Positions 5,525 to 13,215 are shown, numbered from the stretch's first letter. The stretch: DNA of 15,033 bases from CAYJAD01 sp964371505 (GCA_964371505.1 CAYJNG010000056.1:1-15033); one strand, 5' to 3'. Notes: a model not told the origin generated them from the sequence alone. Numbers and translations: made by a program.

Positions 5525-7069
5525 ATGCCAAGTAAAGTAATTATTATCGACTACGGTTCACAGGTTACCCAGCTCATTGCACGTCGCGTGCGTGAGGCTG
5601 GTGTGTACTCTGAAATTCACCCCTGCAATGTGACAGCAGAGGCTGTTAAAGCCATGAACCCCAATGCCATTATCCTTTCTGGTGGGCCTGCTTCCGTGGG
5701 TGAAGATGACGCTCCTACCTTAGAAAAAGGCTTTTTAGAGCTTGGCGTGCCTGTGCTTGGTATTTGCTATGGTATGCAACTTTTGGCACAAAATCTTGGT
5801 GGTGAGTTGGCTCAGTCGGTAACGCGTGAGTACGGCCCCGCTGAACTTTCCTTGGTGGCAGACTCTCCTTTGTGGGCCGGTCTTGATAAGAGCCAAAAAT
5901 CTCGTATTTGGATGAGCCATGGCGATAAGGTAAAGAGCGTACCAGCCGGATTTAACATCATTGCCAGTACGCCTACCTTAGAAGTGGCTGCCATGGCTGA
6001 TGAAGCCAAGCAAATTTACGCTGTGCAATTCCACCCTGAAGTGCACCATAGTGTGGACGGCGAAAAAATCATTCGTAACTTTATTTTTGAAATTGCTAAA
6101 ATTACGCCTGACTGGTCCATGTCTTCCTTCTGTACCCGTTGTGTTACCGAAATGGCAGAAGCCGTGGGGCCCGATAGTCATGTGGTGTGTGCTCTTTCTG
6201 GCGGTATTGATTCCACTGTGGTGGCTGTGCTCTTGCATAAGGCCATTGGGCACCGCTTGCACTGTATCTTTGTAGATAATGGTGTATTGCGTATGAACGA
6301 AGGCGAAGAAGTGGTCAATTATTTGCGTGAGCATTTTGACTTGAACCTTAAGTTTGTACAAGCACAAGATCTTTTCCTCAATAAGCTTAAAGGCGTGGAT
6401 GATCCTGAGCAAAAGCGCAAAATTATTGGGCATACCTTTATTGAAGTTTTTGACGAGGAAGCCAAGGCTTTGGGTAAGGTTGATTACTTAGCGCAAGGTA
6501 CGTTGTACCCTGACGTTATTGAGTCCATTTCTCATAAGGGGCCGAGCGCTGTAATTAAGAGTCATCACAATGTGGGCGGCCTTCCTGACACCATGAAGAT
6601 GAAGCTTATTGAGCCTTTACGCGAACTCTTTAAGGACGAAGTGCGTAAGGTTGCTGCGGAGCTTGGCATGCCAGACTCCATTGTATGGCGTCATCCTTTC
6701 CCCGGCCCTGGTCTTGCCATTCGTATTCTTGGTGAAATAACCGAAGAACGTCTTGAAATTTTACGTAAGGCTGACAAAGTGGTTCAAGAAGAATTAAAAG
6801 AGTCTGGCTGGTACCGTAAGGTATGGCAGGGCTTTGCTGTTCTTTTGCCCTTAAAAACCGTGGGCGTTATGGGCGATGGCCGCACTTATGAGCACGTTAT
6901 TGCTTTGCGCATTGTAGATAGCGTGGACGCCATGACAGCTGACTGGGCACGCTTGCCTGCTGAGCTTTTGGAGCGTATGTCCAGCCGCATTATTAATGAA
7001 GTGAAAGGCGTAAATAGAGTAGTATACGATATTTCTTCTAAGCCACCTAGCACCATTGAATGGGAATAA
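5525..7069 (+). CDS. guaA: GMP synthase (glutamine-hydrolysing)
   Basis: Converts XMP to GMP using ATP and ammonia taken from glutamine. It has 514 residues and is a complete two-domain enzyme. The N-terminal class I glutamine amidotransferase (about 1-195) has the nucleophile C81 in GICYGMQ and the H170/E172 pair in QFHPEVHH. The ATP pyrophosphatase domain has the PP-loop SGGIDST (225-231). The C-terminal dimerisation/XMP-binding part includes HPFPGPGLAIRILGE and ends with the conserved PPSTIEWE. Start: ATG at 5525 with AAGGA seven bases upstream. It follows guaB after a structured 135-bp gap that may carry its own promoter or a regulatory switch. No oddities in the protein. Confidence 0.98.
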   Translation: MPSKVIIIDYGSQVTQLIARRVREAGVYSEIHPCNVTAEAVKAMNPNAIILSGGPASVGEDDAPTLEKGFLELGVPVLGICYGMQLLAQNLGGELAQSVTREYGPAELSLVADSPLWAGLDKSQKSRIWMSHGDKVKSVPAGFNIIASTPTLEVAAMADEAKQIYAVQFHPEVHHSVDGEKIIRNFIFEIAKITPDWSMSSFCTRCVTEMAEAVGPDSHVVCALSGGIDSTVVAVLLHKAIGHRLHCIFVDNGVLRMNEGEEVVNYLREHFDLNLKFVQAQDLFLNKLKGVDDPEQKRKIIGHTFIEVFDEEAKALGKVDYLAQGTLYPDVIESISHKGPSAVIKSHHNVGGLPDTMKMKLIEPLRELFKDEVRKVAAELGMPDSIVWRHPFPGPGLAIRILGEITEERLEILRKADKVVQEELKESGWYRKVWQGFAVLLPLKTVGVMGDGRTYEHVIALRIVDSVDAMTADWARLPAELLERMSSRIINEVKGVNRVVYDISSKPPSTIEWE

Positions 7070-7279
7070 AAGCATGGGGGCAAAAGGGTAATTTGTTCCG
7101 AAGGGTTTGTTTTTACTTGGTTACGTATGTCTTGATACGCTGAAAGTCAAAAACAGTGCCTTCTTGCATGTAGGTAATTATCCTCTTTATGCCGCAGTAT
7201 AAAGAAGGAGCTCTGTTACGCTACATGCCATGACAAAACGTGCCTTTTTGTTCGTGTGTTCTTTCTAAATAAAAATCTT

Positions 7280-7322
7280 GTCTGATGGCGGATAAGGGGG
7301 TAAAATCCCTATCCGTCATCAT
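7280..7322 (+). promoter_or_regulatory. Possible tatB promoter overlapped by an inverted repeat
   Basis: GATGGCGGATA (7286-7296) and TATCCGTCATC (7312-7322) form an 11-bp stem with one G-T pair; GGG/CCC inside can extend it. No T-run follows, so it is a poor intrinsic terminator for guaA. TTGTCT (7280-7285), 17 nt, then TAAAAT (7303-7308) reads as a sigma70-like promoter for the tatB run. The rest of the 273-bp guaA-tatB gap holds a perfect 8-bp repeat GCATGTAG (7166-7173)/CTACATGC (7221-7228) enclosing CTTTAT/ATAAAG, but no gene. Confidence 0.35.
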
Positions 7323-7342
7323 TTCTATAGTAGGGGTTTTTT

Positions 7343-7813
7343 ATGTTCGGCATAGGCAGCACAGAATTATTAGTCATCTTGATAGTAGCCTTGGTGGTTT
7401 TAGGCCCCAAGTCATTACCCGGCATTGCCAAAACTGTGGGAAAGGTCATGGGGGAATTTCGTCGTGTTTCCACGGAATTTCAACGCACCATGAATGCAGA
7501 AGTGGCCAATGAAGAACATGAAAAACGAAAAAAAGAAGCTGAAGAAGAACTCTTTGGAAAAGAGGCGCCAACCACTGTGGCAAGCCCTGCACAGGGCCCC
7601 ACTACCGACGTAAACGCCCATGCCAGCACGGCAAAAGAAGTTCCTCTTGCCGATGTGGCGCCAGCGGCGCAGCCCTCTGAGCCCAGCGACGTTGCGGCAT
7701 CTCCCATAAATTCCACCGCTGCTGATACGCCTGTGGCTGCTGCTGTAGCAAAAGCCCAAGCGGAAGCTGCTTCCACCGTCGTGCTTGACCCTAGTGTAAA
7801 GGAAAAGGCATGA
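7343..7813 (+). CDS. tatB: Sec-independent (Tat) translocase protein TatB
   Basis: Component of the twin-arginine translocase that exports folded, often cofactor-containing, proteins. The protein has 156 residues. A short N-terminal membrane helix (about 7-20) begins after MFGIGSTE and ends at the G21-P22 hinge. An amphipathic helix (about 24-50) and a charged segment rich in Glu/Lys (about 52-75) follow, then an Ala/Pro/Ser-rich, probably disordered tail. TatA and TatB share this plan. I favour TatB because of the MFGIGxTELL start, the GPKSLP hinge sequence, the length, and direct coupling to tatC. Its TGA overlaps the tatC ATG by four bases (ATGA), implying translational coupling. An AGGGG site precedes the start. 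A separate tatA would be expected elsewhere unless this protein serves both roles. Confidence 0.85.
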   Translation: MFGIGSTELLVILIVALVVLGPKSLPGIAKTVGKVMGEFRRVSTEFQRTMNAEVANEEHEKRKKEAEEELFGKEAPTTVASPAQGPTTDVNAHASTAKEVPLADVAPAAQPSEPSDVAASPINSTAADTPVAAAVAKAQAEAASTVVLDPSVKEKA

Positions 7814-9060
7814 GCACAGAAAAAGACCTCACGGCCCCTGTTGTAAAAGCGGAAGAAAGAGCTGATAAGGATGAGGCCTCTGCTGCAGAGCAGGAAGCTT
7901 CTACACAAGCGCAGCAAGAAGAAGCAGTAGAAAATACGTCCAATACCACAAGCGAAGTGGAGGATGCCAGCACAGAATCTGTAGCTGATGCCCTTGATAC
8001 ACCTCGTGATGCGGAGGAGCAAAATCTACCGGAAGAGAAGACTTTTGCCGACCTTGAAAAGAAAAAGCGCACAATGCCTCCACGTAAAACGCGCGAAGAG
8101 CGCGGCTTGCCGCCAGAAGGTGAAGAGGCACAAGAAGAGCCCAAGGGCATGACGCTCATGGAGCATCTCACGGAGCTGCGCGTGCGCCTTGTGCGTTCTT
8201 TTATAGCTGTGGGGTTGGCTTTCCTTGTGTGTTATACCTTTGCTGAGCAGCTTTTTGCGGAGCTGTGCAAACCGCTTATTCGTGCTTTGCCTGAAGGTTC
8301 TAAGCTTATATTTACCGCTTTGCCCGAGGCCTTTTTTGTGTATGTGCAGGTGGGCCTTTTGGCGGCACTTTTCGTGGCTTCGCCCTTTATATTTTATCAA
8401 ATATGGAGCTTTATTTCTCCCGGTCTGTACGAAGAAGAAAAAAAATATATGATACCCATGGCCGGTATTTCGGCAGGGTTTTTCATAGCCGGCGCTTCCT
8501 TTTGCTTTTTCATGGTTTTTCCATATGCCTTTACTTTTTTTGTGGGTTTTGCCAGTGAAGATATAGCAGCCATGCCATCTTTGAGCGAGTACTTGGGCTT
8601 TTCCATGAAGTTGCTCATAGCTTTTGGCCTTATTTTTGAAATGCCGCTCTTTACCTTTTTCTTGGCACGTATGGGTGTTATTACTGCAGATCTTATGCGT
8701 AAAACACGCAAGTATGCCGTTTTATGTTCTTTCATTATAGCTGCTATTTTAACGCCGCCCGATGTGATTTCGCAATTGCTCATGGCTCTTCCCATGATGA
8801 TTTTATACGAAATGAGCATTGGTGTTGCGGCGATTTTTGGTCGCAGAAAGAAGAAAGAAGAGCCTGCGCCAAAAGAATCTGANNNNNNNNNNNNNNNNNN
8901 NNNNNNNNNNNNNNNNNNNNNNNNNNNNNNNNNNNNNNNNNNNNNNNNNNNNNNNNNNNNNNNNNNNNNNNNNNNNNNNNNNGAGGCCGAAAAGTCTGCA
9001 CCAGAAGATTCTTCGCCAAATCAGGCTAAAGCAACAGATAGCAGCCATACAGCGCAATAA
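7810..9060 (+). CDS. tatC: Tat translocase TatC with long acidic N-terminal and C-terminal tails
   Basis: Multi-spanning receptor of the twin-arginine translocase that binds RR signal peptides together with TatB. The conserved core is about residues 114-345: EHLTELRVRL (118-127) followed by six predicted membrane helices, including the family signature FGLIFEMPL (272-280) with the buried glutamate E277. Ahead of it is an unusual extension of about 113 residues that is rich in Glu, Ala, Ser and Gln and becomes basic near KKKRTMPPRK. After the core comes an Ala/Glu/Pro/Lys tail interrupted by the 100-N gap. The reading frame stays open through the gap only if the missing length is a multiple of three plus one, but the acidic Ala-rich sequence on the far side (EAEKSAPEDSS...) fits the same tail. 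The start is supported by the ATGA overlap with tatB and an AAAGGA site. Confidence 0.93.
   Translation: MSTEKDLTAPVVKAEERADKDEASAAEQEASTQAQQEEAVENTSNTTSEVEDASTESVADALDTPRDAEEQNLPEEKTFADLEKKKRTMPPRKTREERGLPPEGEEAQEEPKGMTLMEHLTELRVRLVRSFIAVGLAFLVCYTFAEQLFAELCKPLIRALPEGSKLIFTALPEAFFVYVQVGLLAALFVASPFIFYQIWSFISPGLYEEEKKYMIPMAGISAGFFIAGASFCFFMVFPYAFTFFVGFASEDIAAMPSLSEYLGFSMKLLIAFGLIFEMPLFTFFLARMGVITADLMRKTRKYAVLCSFIIAAILTPPDVISQLLMALPMMILYEMSIGVAAIFGRRKKKEEPAPKESXXXXXXXXXXXXXXXXXXXXXXXXXXXXXXXXXXEAEKSAPEDSSPNQAKATDSSHTAQ
8883..8982. other. Assembly gap (100 N)
   Basis: Exactly 100 undetermined bases, the conventional placeholder for a scaffold join of unknown length. It interrupts the low-complexity C-terminal tail of tatC. 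True length, and therefore reading frame, is unknown. A repetitive coding tail is a plausible reason for the break. Confidence 0.97.
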
Positions 9061-9096
9061 GTAGCAACAGTAGAAAATAAAAAACGAGGCTTCATT

Positions 9097-9693
9097 ATGA
9101 GCACAGCAACACGCAGCGCAAGCATAGTGCGCACCACCAAGGAAACAGATATTTCCCTTGTTCTTACCTTAGAAGGTAGCGGCAAGGTAGAGGTGAATAC
9201 AGGCCTTGGCATGCTCGATCACCTGCTCACCTTAACGGCTTTTTGGGCTAATTTTGATCTTACCGTGCAGTGCTCAGGCGATTTGCATATAGATGGTCAC
9301 CACACAGCAGAAGATGTGGGACTGTGCTTTGGTCAAGCGCTTGCCAATGCTCTTGGTGATCGTAAAGGCATTGCCCGTGTGGGGCATGGGCGTGTGCCCA
9401 TGGATGAAGCTTTAGCCGAAGTGACGCTGGATATTTCTGGCAGAACATGGCTTGAGTGGCGCGGTGATGAAATTTTACCGCCCATGATTGGCGGGCAAGA
9501 GGTGGATGTGTGGCGCGAGCTTTACAAAGCCTTTGCTTCGGCTTTGCGGTGCAATTTGCATGTGTCCTTTCATTACGGAAAAAATGGCCATCACTTGGTG
9601 GAATCTGTGGCTAAGGGGCTTGGCCTTGCTTTGGCTCAAGCTGTGGCCATACAAGGCGCTGTGGTGCGTAGCACCAAGGGTGGCCTCGACTAA
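9097..9693 (+). CDS. hisB: Imidazoleglycerol-phosphate dehydratase
   Basis: Monofunctional HisB of 198 residues catalysing the Mn-dependent dehydration of imidazole glycerol phosphate to imidazole acetol phosphate, the sixth step of histidine synthesis. Both family signatures are present: DGHHTAEDVG (66-75), with H68, H69 and E72, and GKNGHHLVES (161-170), with H165, H166 and E169, the metal ligands. The LDHLL segment around H42 is also typical. There is no fused histidinol phosphatase domain, unlike the bifunctional enterobacterial form. Start: ATG at 9097, CGAGG upstream, and KETDI soon after as usual for the family. It lies 36 bp after tatC and before a lipoprotein and hisA on the same strand. 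Confidence 0.97.
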   Translation: MSTATRSASIVRTTKETDISLVLTLEGSGKVEVNTGLGMLDHLLTLTAFWANFDLTVQCSGDLHIDGHHTAEDVGLCFGQALANALGDRKGIARVGHGRVPMDEALAEVTLDISGRTWLEWRGDEILPPMIGGQEVDVWRELYKAFASALRCNLHVSFHYGKNGHHLVESVAKGLGLALAQAVAIQGAVVRSTKGGLD

Positions 9694-9765
9694 TAGATGA
9701 TGACATGTGCGTGGCAAGCTTGCTGTGTTTAGCGCCACTTTATACTATGCCAAGGGGTACTGTGC

Positions 9766-10428
9766 ATGGAAGTAAGACAAAAAAAATCTAGCGTATGTGC
9801 AATATTTTTGGCTTGCGCTGTGCTTTTACTTGCTGCTTGCCAAAAGGATATAACCCGAGTGCAGGAGCGTGTTAGCCCCGTGCCGCATTTTGCGCGCGTG
9901 GCCACCATACCCTTTACACAGCCCCTCACTGTGGGGGCACTTGTGCAGGGGAGCTTACCGCAGCATCAAGGGCGCATTACACCAGAGGAATTGCAAAATC
10001 TTGACCTTATGCTAGAGTCAGCGTTATTGCAAAAGCAGCGCTTTGTAACGCGTTTGCCCTTACCTTCCACTTGGGCTAAGGCTGCATATATTCATGAGCC
10101 GCACGCGGCTGCCACAAAGTACTGGCTAGCTTATGGCAAGAAACATAATGTGGATTTGCTTCTGGTGCCGCAAGTGATTATATGGCAGCAACGCCATGGC
10201 GGGCGAGCAGGTGTGAGTGAATCTGCGCATGTGCGCACAGAACTTTTTTTGCTTGATGTGCGCGTAGGGCGCATATATTCGCGTTCTCTTTTTGAGGAAA
10301 AGCAAGTGGGGCTTTTGGAAGATATTTCCAAAGCGGAAGCATTTTTTAACCGTGGTGGTAGCTGGGTAAGAGCAGAGGAACTTGCTCAGGAGGCCATCAC
10401 CAAAGCTATACAAGATTTGGGGTTGTAA
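9766..10428 (+). CDS. Conserved lipoprotein between hisB and hisA, function unknown
   Basis: Predicted lipoprotein of 220 residues. A basic start (MEVRQKK) and hydrophobic core (AIFLACAVLLL) lead to the lipobox LAAC with C25, the expected site of lipidation after signal peptidase II cleavage. The mature part looks like an alpha/beta domain: VATIPF (45-50), a helix with PEELQNL, VDLLLVPQVIIW, then HVRTELFLLDVRVGRIYSRSL and a C-terminal segment with NRGGSWVRAEEL. From memory, deltaproteobacterial lipoproteins of unknown function share this pattern (a 'D-LLV', 'V-G-I', 'RGG-W-AEEL' series), loosely like LpoB/CsgG-type folds; I cannot name a family. No catalytic residues are evident. The ATG has AAGGGG upstream, and its stop codon directly abuts the hisA start, suggesting co-translation. 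A histidine-pathway role is not implied by the sequence. Confidence 0.8.
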   Translation: MEVRQKKSSVCAIFLACAVLLLAACQKDITRVQERVSPVPHFARVATIPFTQPLTVGALVQGSLPQHQGRITPEELQNLDLMLESALLQKQRFVTRLPLPSTWAKAAYIHEPHAAATKYWLAYGKKHNVDLLLVPQVIIWQQRHGGRAGVSESAHVRTELFLLDVRVGRIYSRSLFEEKQVGLLEDISKAEAFFNRGGSWVRAEELAQEAITKAIQDLGL

Positions 10429-11163
10429 ATGATTATTTTTCCAGCGGTTGATATTCAGAACGGCAAAGCCGTACGTCTTAAGCAAGGTCGTGCTGAAGAA
10501 AGTACAGTGTTTGAAAATGACCCCGTTAAGGCTGGCCTAACATGGCAAAATGCCGGCGCCAAGTGGTTGCACGTGGTGGATTTGGATGGCGCCTTTGACG
10601 GACGCGCGGCTTCGTATAAGATTGTGGCTGACTTATGCCAAACGTTGAATATTCCGGTGCAAATTGGCGGTGGTATTCGTGATATGCAAACGGCGCAGCG
10701 TTATTTTGATGCTGGCGTACAAAGGCTTATCATCGGCACCATTGCATTGGAAGAACCCAAGCTTTTTGCAGATTTATGTATAGCTTTCCCCGGTAAAGTG
10801 GGCATATCTTTAGACGCAGATAACGGCGTTTTGAAGACCAAGGGCTGGGTGGAAGATTCGGATAAGACCATTGAAGAAGTGCTTCCGCGTTTGCAAGATG
10901 TAGGTGCAGCCTTTGTGATTTATACCGACATTGCCCGCGATGGCATGCAAAGCGGGGTGAATGTACAAGCTCTTGAGCGTATTTGTAAGATTTCCACCAT
11001 ACCTGTTATTGCTGCCGGCGGCGTGGCCACACTTGAGGATGTAAAAGCTTTGTATCCTCTTAGTGTGAACAGTACTTTGCAAGGGGCCATTAGCGGACGT
11101 GCCTTATACGAAGGTACATTAAATTTACAAGAAGCCCATGATTGGATAGCTGCACAAAAGTAG
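10429..11163 (+). CDS. hisA: Phosphoribosyl-formimino-AICAR-phosphate isomerase HisA
   Basis: Catalyses the Amadori rearrangement of ProFAR to PRFAR in histidine synthesis. It is a (beta/alpha)8 barrel of 244 residues, the normal size. Catalytic aspartates are visible in FPAVDI (D8) and YTDIARDG (D167). Phosphate-binding glycine motifs appear in QIGGGIRD (78-85) and AAGGVAT (195-201), and TKGW (137-140) also fits. These features separate it from HisF, whose start and loop sequences differ. It begins on the base after the lipoprotein stop codon (zero spacing), with a GGGG ribosome binding site inside the preceding gene. This indicates that hisB, the lipoprotein and hisA are co-expressed. Confidence 0.97.
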   Translation: MIIFPAVDIQNGKAVRLKQGRAEESTVFENDPVKAGLTWQNAGAKWLHVVDLDGAFDGRAASYKIVADLCQTLNIPVQIGGGIRDMQTAQRYFDAGVQRLIIGTIALEEPKLFADLCIAFPGKVGISLDADNGVLKTKGWVEDSDKTIEEVLPRLQDVGAAFVIYTDIARDGMQSGVNVQALERICKISTIPVIAAGGVATLEDVKALYPLSVNSTLQGAISGRALYEGTLNLQEAHDWIAAQK

Positions 11164-11185
11164 CAAATTGTATGGATTTTTAGTG

Positions 11186-11216
11186 AGGAGGCTTTTGCTT
11201 TATGCTTAAGCCTCCT
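11186..11216 (+). terminator. Hairpin after hisA, weak terminator candidate
   Basis: AGGAGGCTT (11186-11194) and AAGCCTCCT (11208-11216) form a perfect 9-bp stem with a 13-nt loop, 22 bp after the hisA stop. No T-run follows, so it may stabilise the 3' end or be a Rho-linked end rather than a standard intrinsic terminator. The DNA from here to panD holds no gene. Confidence 0.45.
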
Positions 11217-11357
11217 TGCGTTCCTCAAAGCACGCTTTCTATCTTCACACCTTCTCATTGACCATAAAACCATGAATAATAGGCTGTTGGCATTTATTGT
11301 CCGCATATTGGGGACTTTACGCTGCCCACGCACTTGGTATAAACTTAGGAAAATAGT

Positions 11358-11771
11358 ATGATTAAAGTAGTACGAGCTAAATTGCACGGTATTTTTGTAA
11401 CCGATGCTGATTTAAATTATCGCGGTTCCATAACCTTAGACCCCATAATTTGCCGCAAGGCCGGCATTTATCCTCTAGAATACGTGGAAATTTGGAATAA
11501 AACCAATGGGCAGCGCATTTCTACCTATGTTATTTACGGAGAGCCAGGCTCCCATTGCTGCATTTTAAATGGGGCGGCGGCTAGATGCTGCCAAAAGGGA
11601 GATGAGGTCATTGTGGCTGCTTCTGACTATGTGCTGTCCCCCAAGGACATTTGCCAGCATAAGCCTGTGGTGCTCAACTTTAATGCCGATAATACGGTAA
11701 AAGAAGTGCTGCTTTACGATGCGTATATGGATGAAGCAGGAGATTTTCAATTTAGAATTGTGGAGGGTTAG
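11358..11771 (+). CDS. panD: Aspartate 1-decarboxylase precursor
   Basis: Pyruvoyl-dependent enzyme that decarboxylates aspartate to beta-alanine for pantothenate and coenzyme A. The 137-residue proenzyme cleaves itself between G23 and S24 in the NYRGSITLD motif, turning the serine into the pyruvoyl group. T56/Y57 in ISTYVIY and the NGAAA motif (71-75) match other functional sites of the family. Length is near the usual 125-140. An oddity is two adjacent-cysteine pairs, C67-C68 and C77-C78, on either side of NGAAA, where related enzymes usually have other residues. A TAGGA ribosome binding site precedes the ATG. It is separated from hisA by 194 bp with a hairpin, so it is probably a distinct transcription unit. 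Confidence 0.95.
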   Translation: MIKVVRAKLHGIFVTDADLNYRGSITLDPIICRKAGIYPLEYVEIWNKTNGQRISTYVIYGEPGSHCCILNGAAARCCQKGDEVIVAASDYVLSPKDICQHKPVVLNFNADNTVKEVLLYDAYMDEAGDFQFRIVEG

Positions 11772-11806
11772 GCTTTTATGCCATGGGCTGAAGCCAAAGG
11801 GGTGTA

Positions 11807-11875
11807 AAGGGGCACTTGGCGCTTGCTCCTTACAGGCAAATGCACTATAGTTCTGCCTTTATGAAGGTGCCCCTT
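11807..11875 (+). repeat. Nested inverted repeat between panD and the next lipoprotein gene
   Basis: AAGGGGCAC (11807-11815) pairs perfectly with GTGCCCCTT (11867-11875). Inside, AGGCA (11834-11838) pairs with TGCCT (11854-11858). A small GGCTT/AAGCC stem (11771-11795) overlaps the panD stop. None is followed by a T-run. These could structure the 3' end of panD mRNA or the leader of the gene at 11954. Confidence 0.45.
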
Positions 11876-11953
11876 GGGGCAAAAGCTTAGCCTTTGGGCT
11901 TAGGCTTCGCCGGCTCATTATGGCTTTTACAGCAACGATGGAAGGATGTTTAC

Positions 11954-12883
11954 ATGAAATATAGTGCAGCAAAAAGCGCCTGTAATAGGAGTTTTACACA
12001 TTTGGGTGTGGCTACTTTGCTTACGTGCTCTTTGGGCTTAACGGCATGTGTCACTACAGATTTTTTGCGTAGAGACACAACACCTTCAAAGCAAAATGCC
12101 TCCACAAGCACCACAGCAGATATGCCCGCTGTTGCCAATAGTCCTCAATTGCGTGCCCTTAAAGACGATGCTGCCTATGCTTGGCAACTTGGCAATATGG
12201 AGCGTGCGGAAAATTTATATAAACAACTAAGCCTTAACCCGAATATGGGCTCCACGGAAAAAAGCTTAGTGTGGCAACGCTTAGCCTTGGCAGCCCAGTA
12301 TAACAATAGGCCCAACACGGCCTTTGAAGCCTTAAACGCTTGGCAAAAGCTTAGCCCAGAGGCAGAAACAAGCCCCTTGTGGCAGGATGCATGGCTTAGC
12401 AGCATTTCTAAGCTTGGCGTTGGGGCAGGGCAGCGTGCAGCGCAGGAGCTGTGGCAACAACAAGGGCGTTCTGAGCAAGCCCGCGCGCTTGCCGCCATGG
12501 TGCTCATGGGCAGAGGCTGGTCTGCTACGCAAAGCATGCAAGCTGTGCCCCTTGTGCGTGTGCATTATGCGCAGCAAGATTTGCTACGCAAGCAAGGTCT
12601 TGAGCGTATGATGGCTAAAGAGGTGCAACGCATGCCAGACGTACAGCTTTTAGCCTTGAATCAAAAAATTGTAGAGAGTAAGGATTTTACCTTTCCGGCC
12701 AATATCACTTTGCTAGAAGGGGCGCGCCGCGGGCTTGGGCTCAGTGCTGAGCTCTTGGCCAAGGTGCAAGACCCAGCGCAGTATGCGGACAAAAATATTG
12801 TGCAAAATATTTTGCGCGGTGGTGATGTGGGCCCTGTAAGCTTAACAGAATCGTCCTTGCCTTCATTATCGCAGCAACCTTAA
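11954..12883 (+). CDS. Lipoprotein with TPR-like helical repeats, possibly LpoA-like N-terminal domain only
   Basis: Predicted lipoprotein of 309 residues. The frame opens at a TTG at 11894, but the ATG at 11954 has a GGAAGGA site and places a proper signal peptide: basic start, hydrophobic GVATLLTCSLGL, lipobox LTAC with C32. After a Ser/Thr-rich linker come helical repeats of TPR character: AWQLGNMERAENLYKQL, then WQRLALAAQ, then AFEALNAWQKLSP. The C-terminal part is also helical and Gln/Leu/Ala-rich. From memory, the N-terminal region of LpoA-type penicillin-binding-protein activators in related bacteria looks like this, but those continue into a periplasmic-binding-protein domain that is absent here. 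The stop codon is clean and gatC follows 40 bp later. Function is unassigned; a cell-wall or assembly role is a guess. Confidence 0.75.
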   Translation: MKYSAAKSACNRSFTHLGVATLLTCSLGLTACVTTDFLRRDTTPSKQNASTSTTADMPAVANSPQLRALKDDAAYAWQLGNMERAENLYKQLSLNPNMGSTEKSLVWQRLALAAQYNNRPNTAFEALNAWQKLSPEAETSPLWQDAWLSSISKLGVGAGQRAAQELWQQQGRSEQARALAAMVLMGRGWSATQSMQAVPLVRVHYAQQDLLRKQGLERMMAKEVQRMPDVQLLALNQKIVESKDFTFPANITLLEGARRGLGLSAELLAKVQDPAQYADKNIVQNILRGGDVGPVSLTESSLPSLSQQP

Positions 12884-12923
12884 TACTATAAAAATTTACC
12901 TCATATCTAGAACAGGAAAGATT

Positions 12924-13208
12924 ATGCCCATTACCACAGAAGATGTACAAAGAATGGCAAGCCTTGCGCGTTTAACCGTTGATGCGCCCACGCAAGAGCT
13001 TTTTGCAAAACAATTTGCCGATATCGTAAGCTATATGGATATTTTAGCAGAAGTGGACACCAAGGGGGCGCCGCCTTTATATAGCCCTGTATTGCATGAT
13101 GCCACATTGCGCCAAGACATGGTAAAAAATACCGATAAGCGCAGCGATGTTTTGAGCAATGCCCCCCAAAGTGATGGGCAATATTTTATCGTTCCTCGTA
13201 TAGTGTAG
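12924..13208 (+). CDS. gatC: Asp/Glu-tRNA amidotransferase subunit C
   Basis: Small subunit of the GatCAB amidotransferase, which turns misacylated Glu-tRNA(Gln) and/or Asp-tRNA(Asn) into Gln-tRNA and Asn-tRNA. It has 94 residues, the normal size. The N-terminal ITTEDVQRMASLARL and the C-terminal DGQYFIVPRIV are characteristic, and the middle (FADIVSYMDILAEVDT) fits the segment that wraps around GatA. An AGGAAAG site precedes the ATG. It ends seven bases before gatA, so the two are co-translated. gatB is not in the window and must lie elsewhere. Confidence 0.95.
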   Translation: MPITTEDVQRMASLARLTVDAPTQELFAKQFADIVSYMDILAEVDTKGAPPLYSPVLHDATLRQDMVKNTDKRSDVLSNAPQSDGQYFIVPRIV

Positions 13209-13215
13209 GTGGATT

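Noticed and set aside
11894..11953. Upstream TTG start for the lipoprotein gene
   Set aside because: It would bury the signal peptide; the ATG at 11954 has a good GGAAGGA site and a correct lipobox position.
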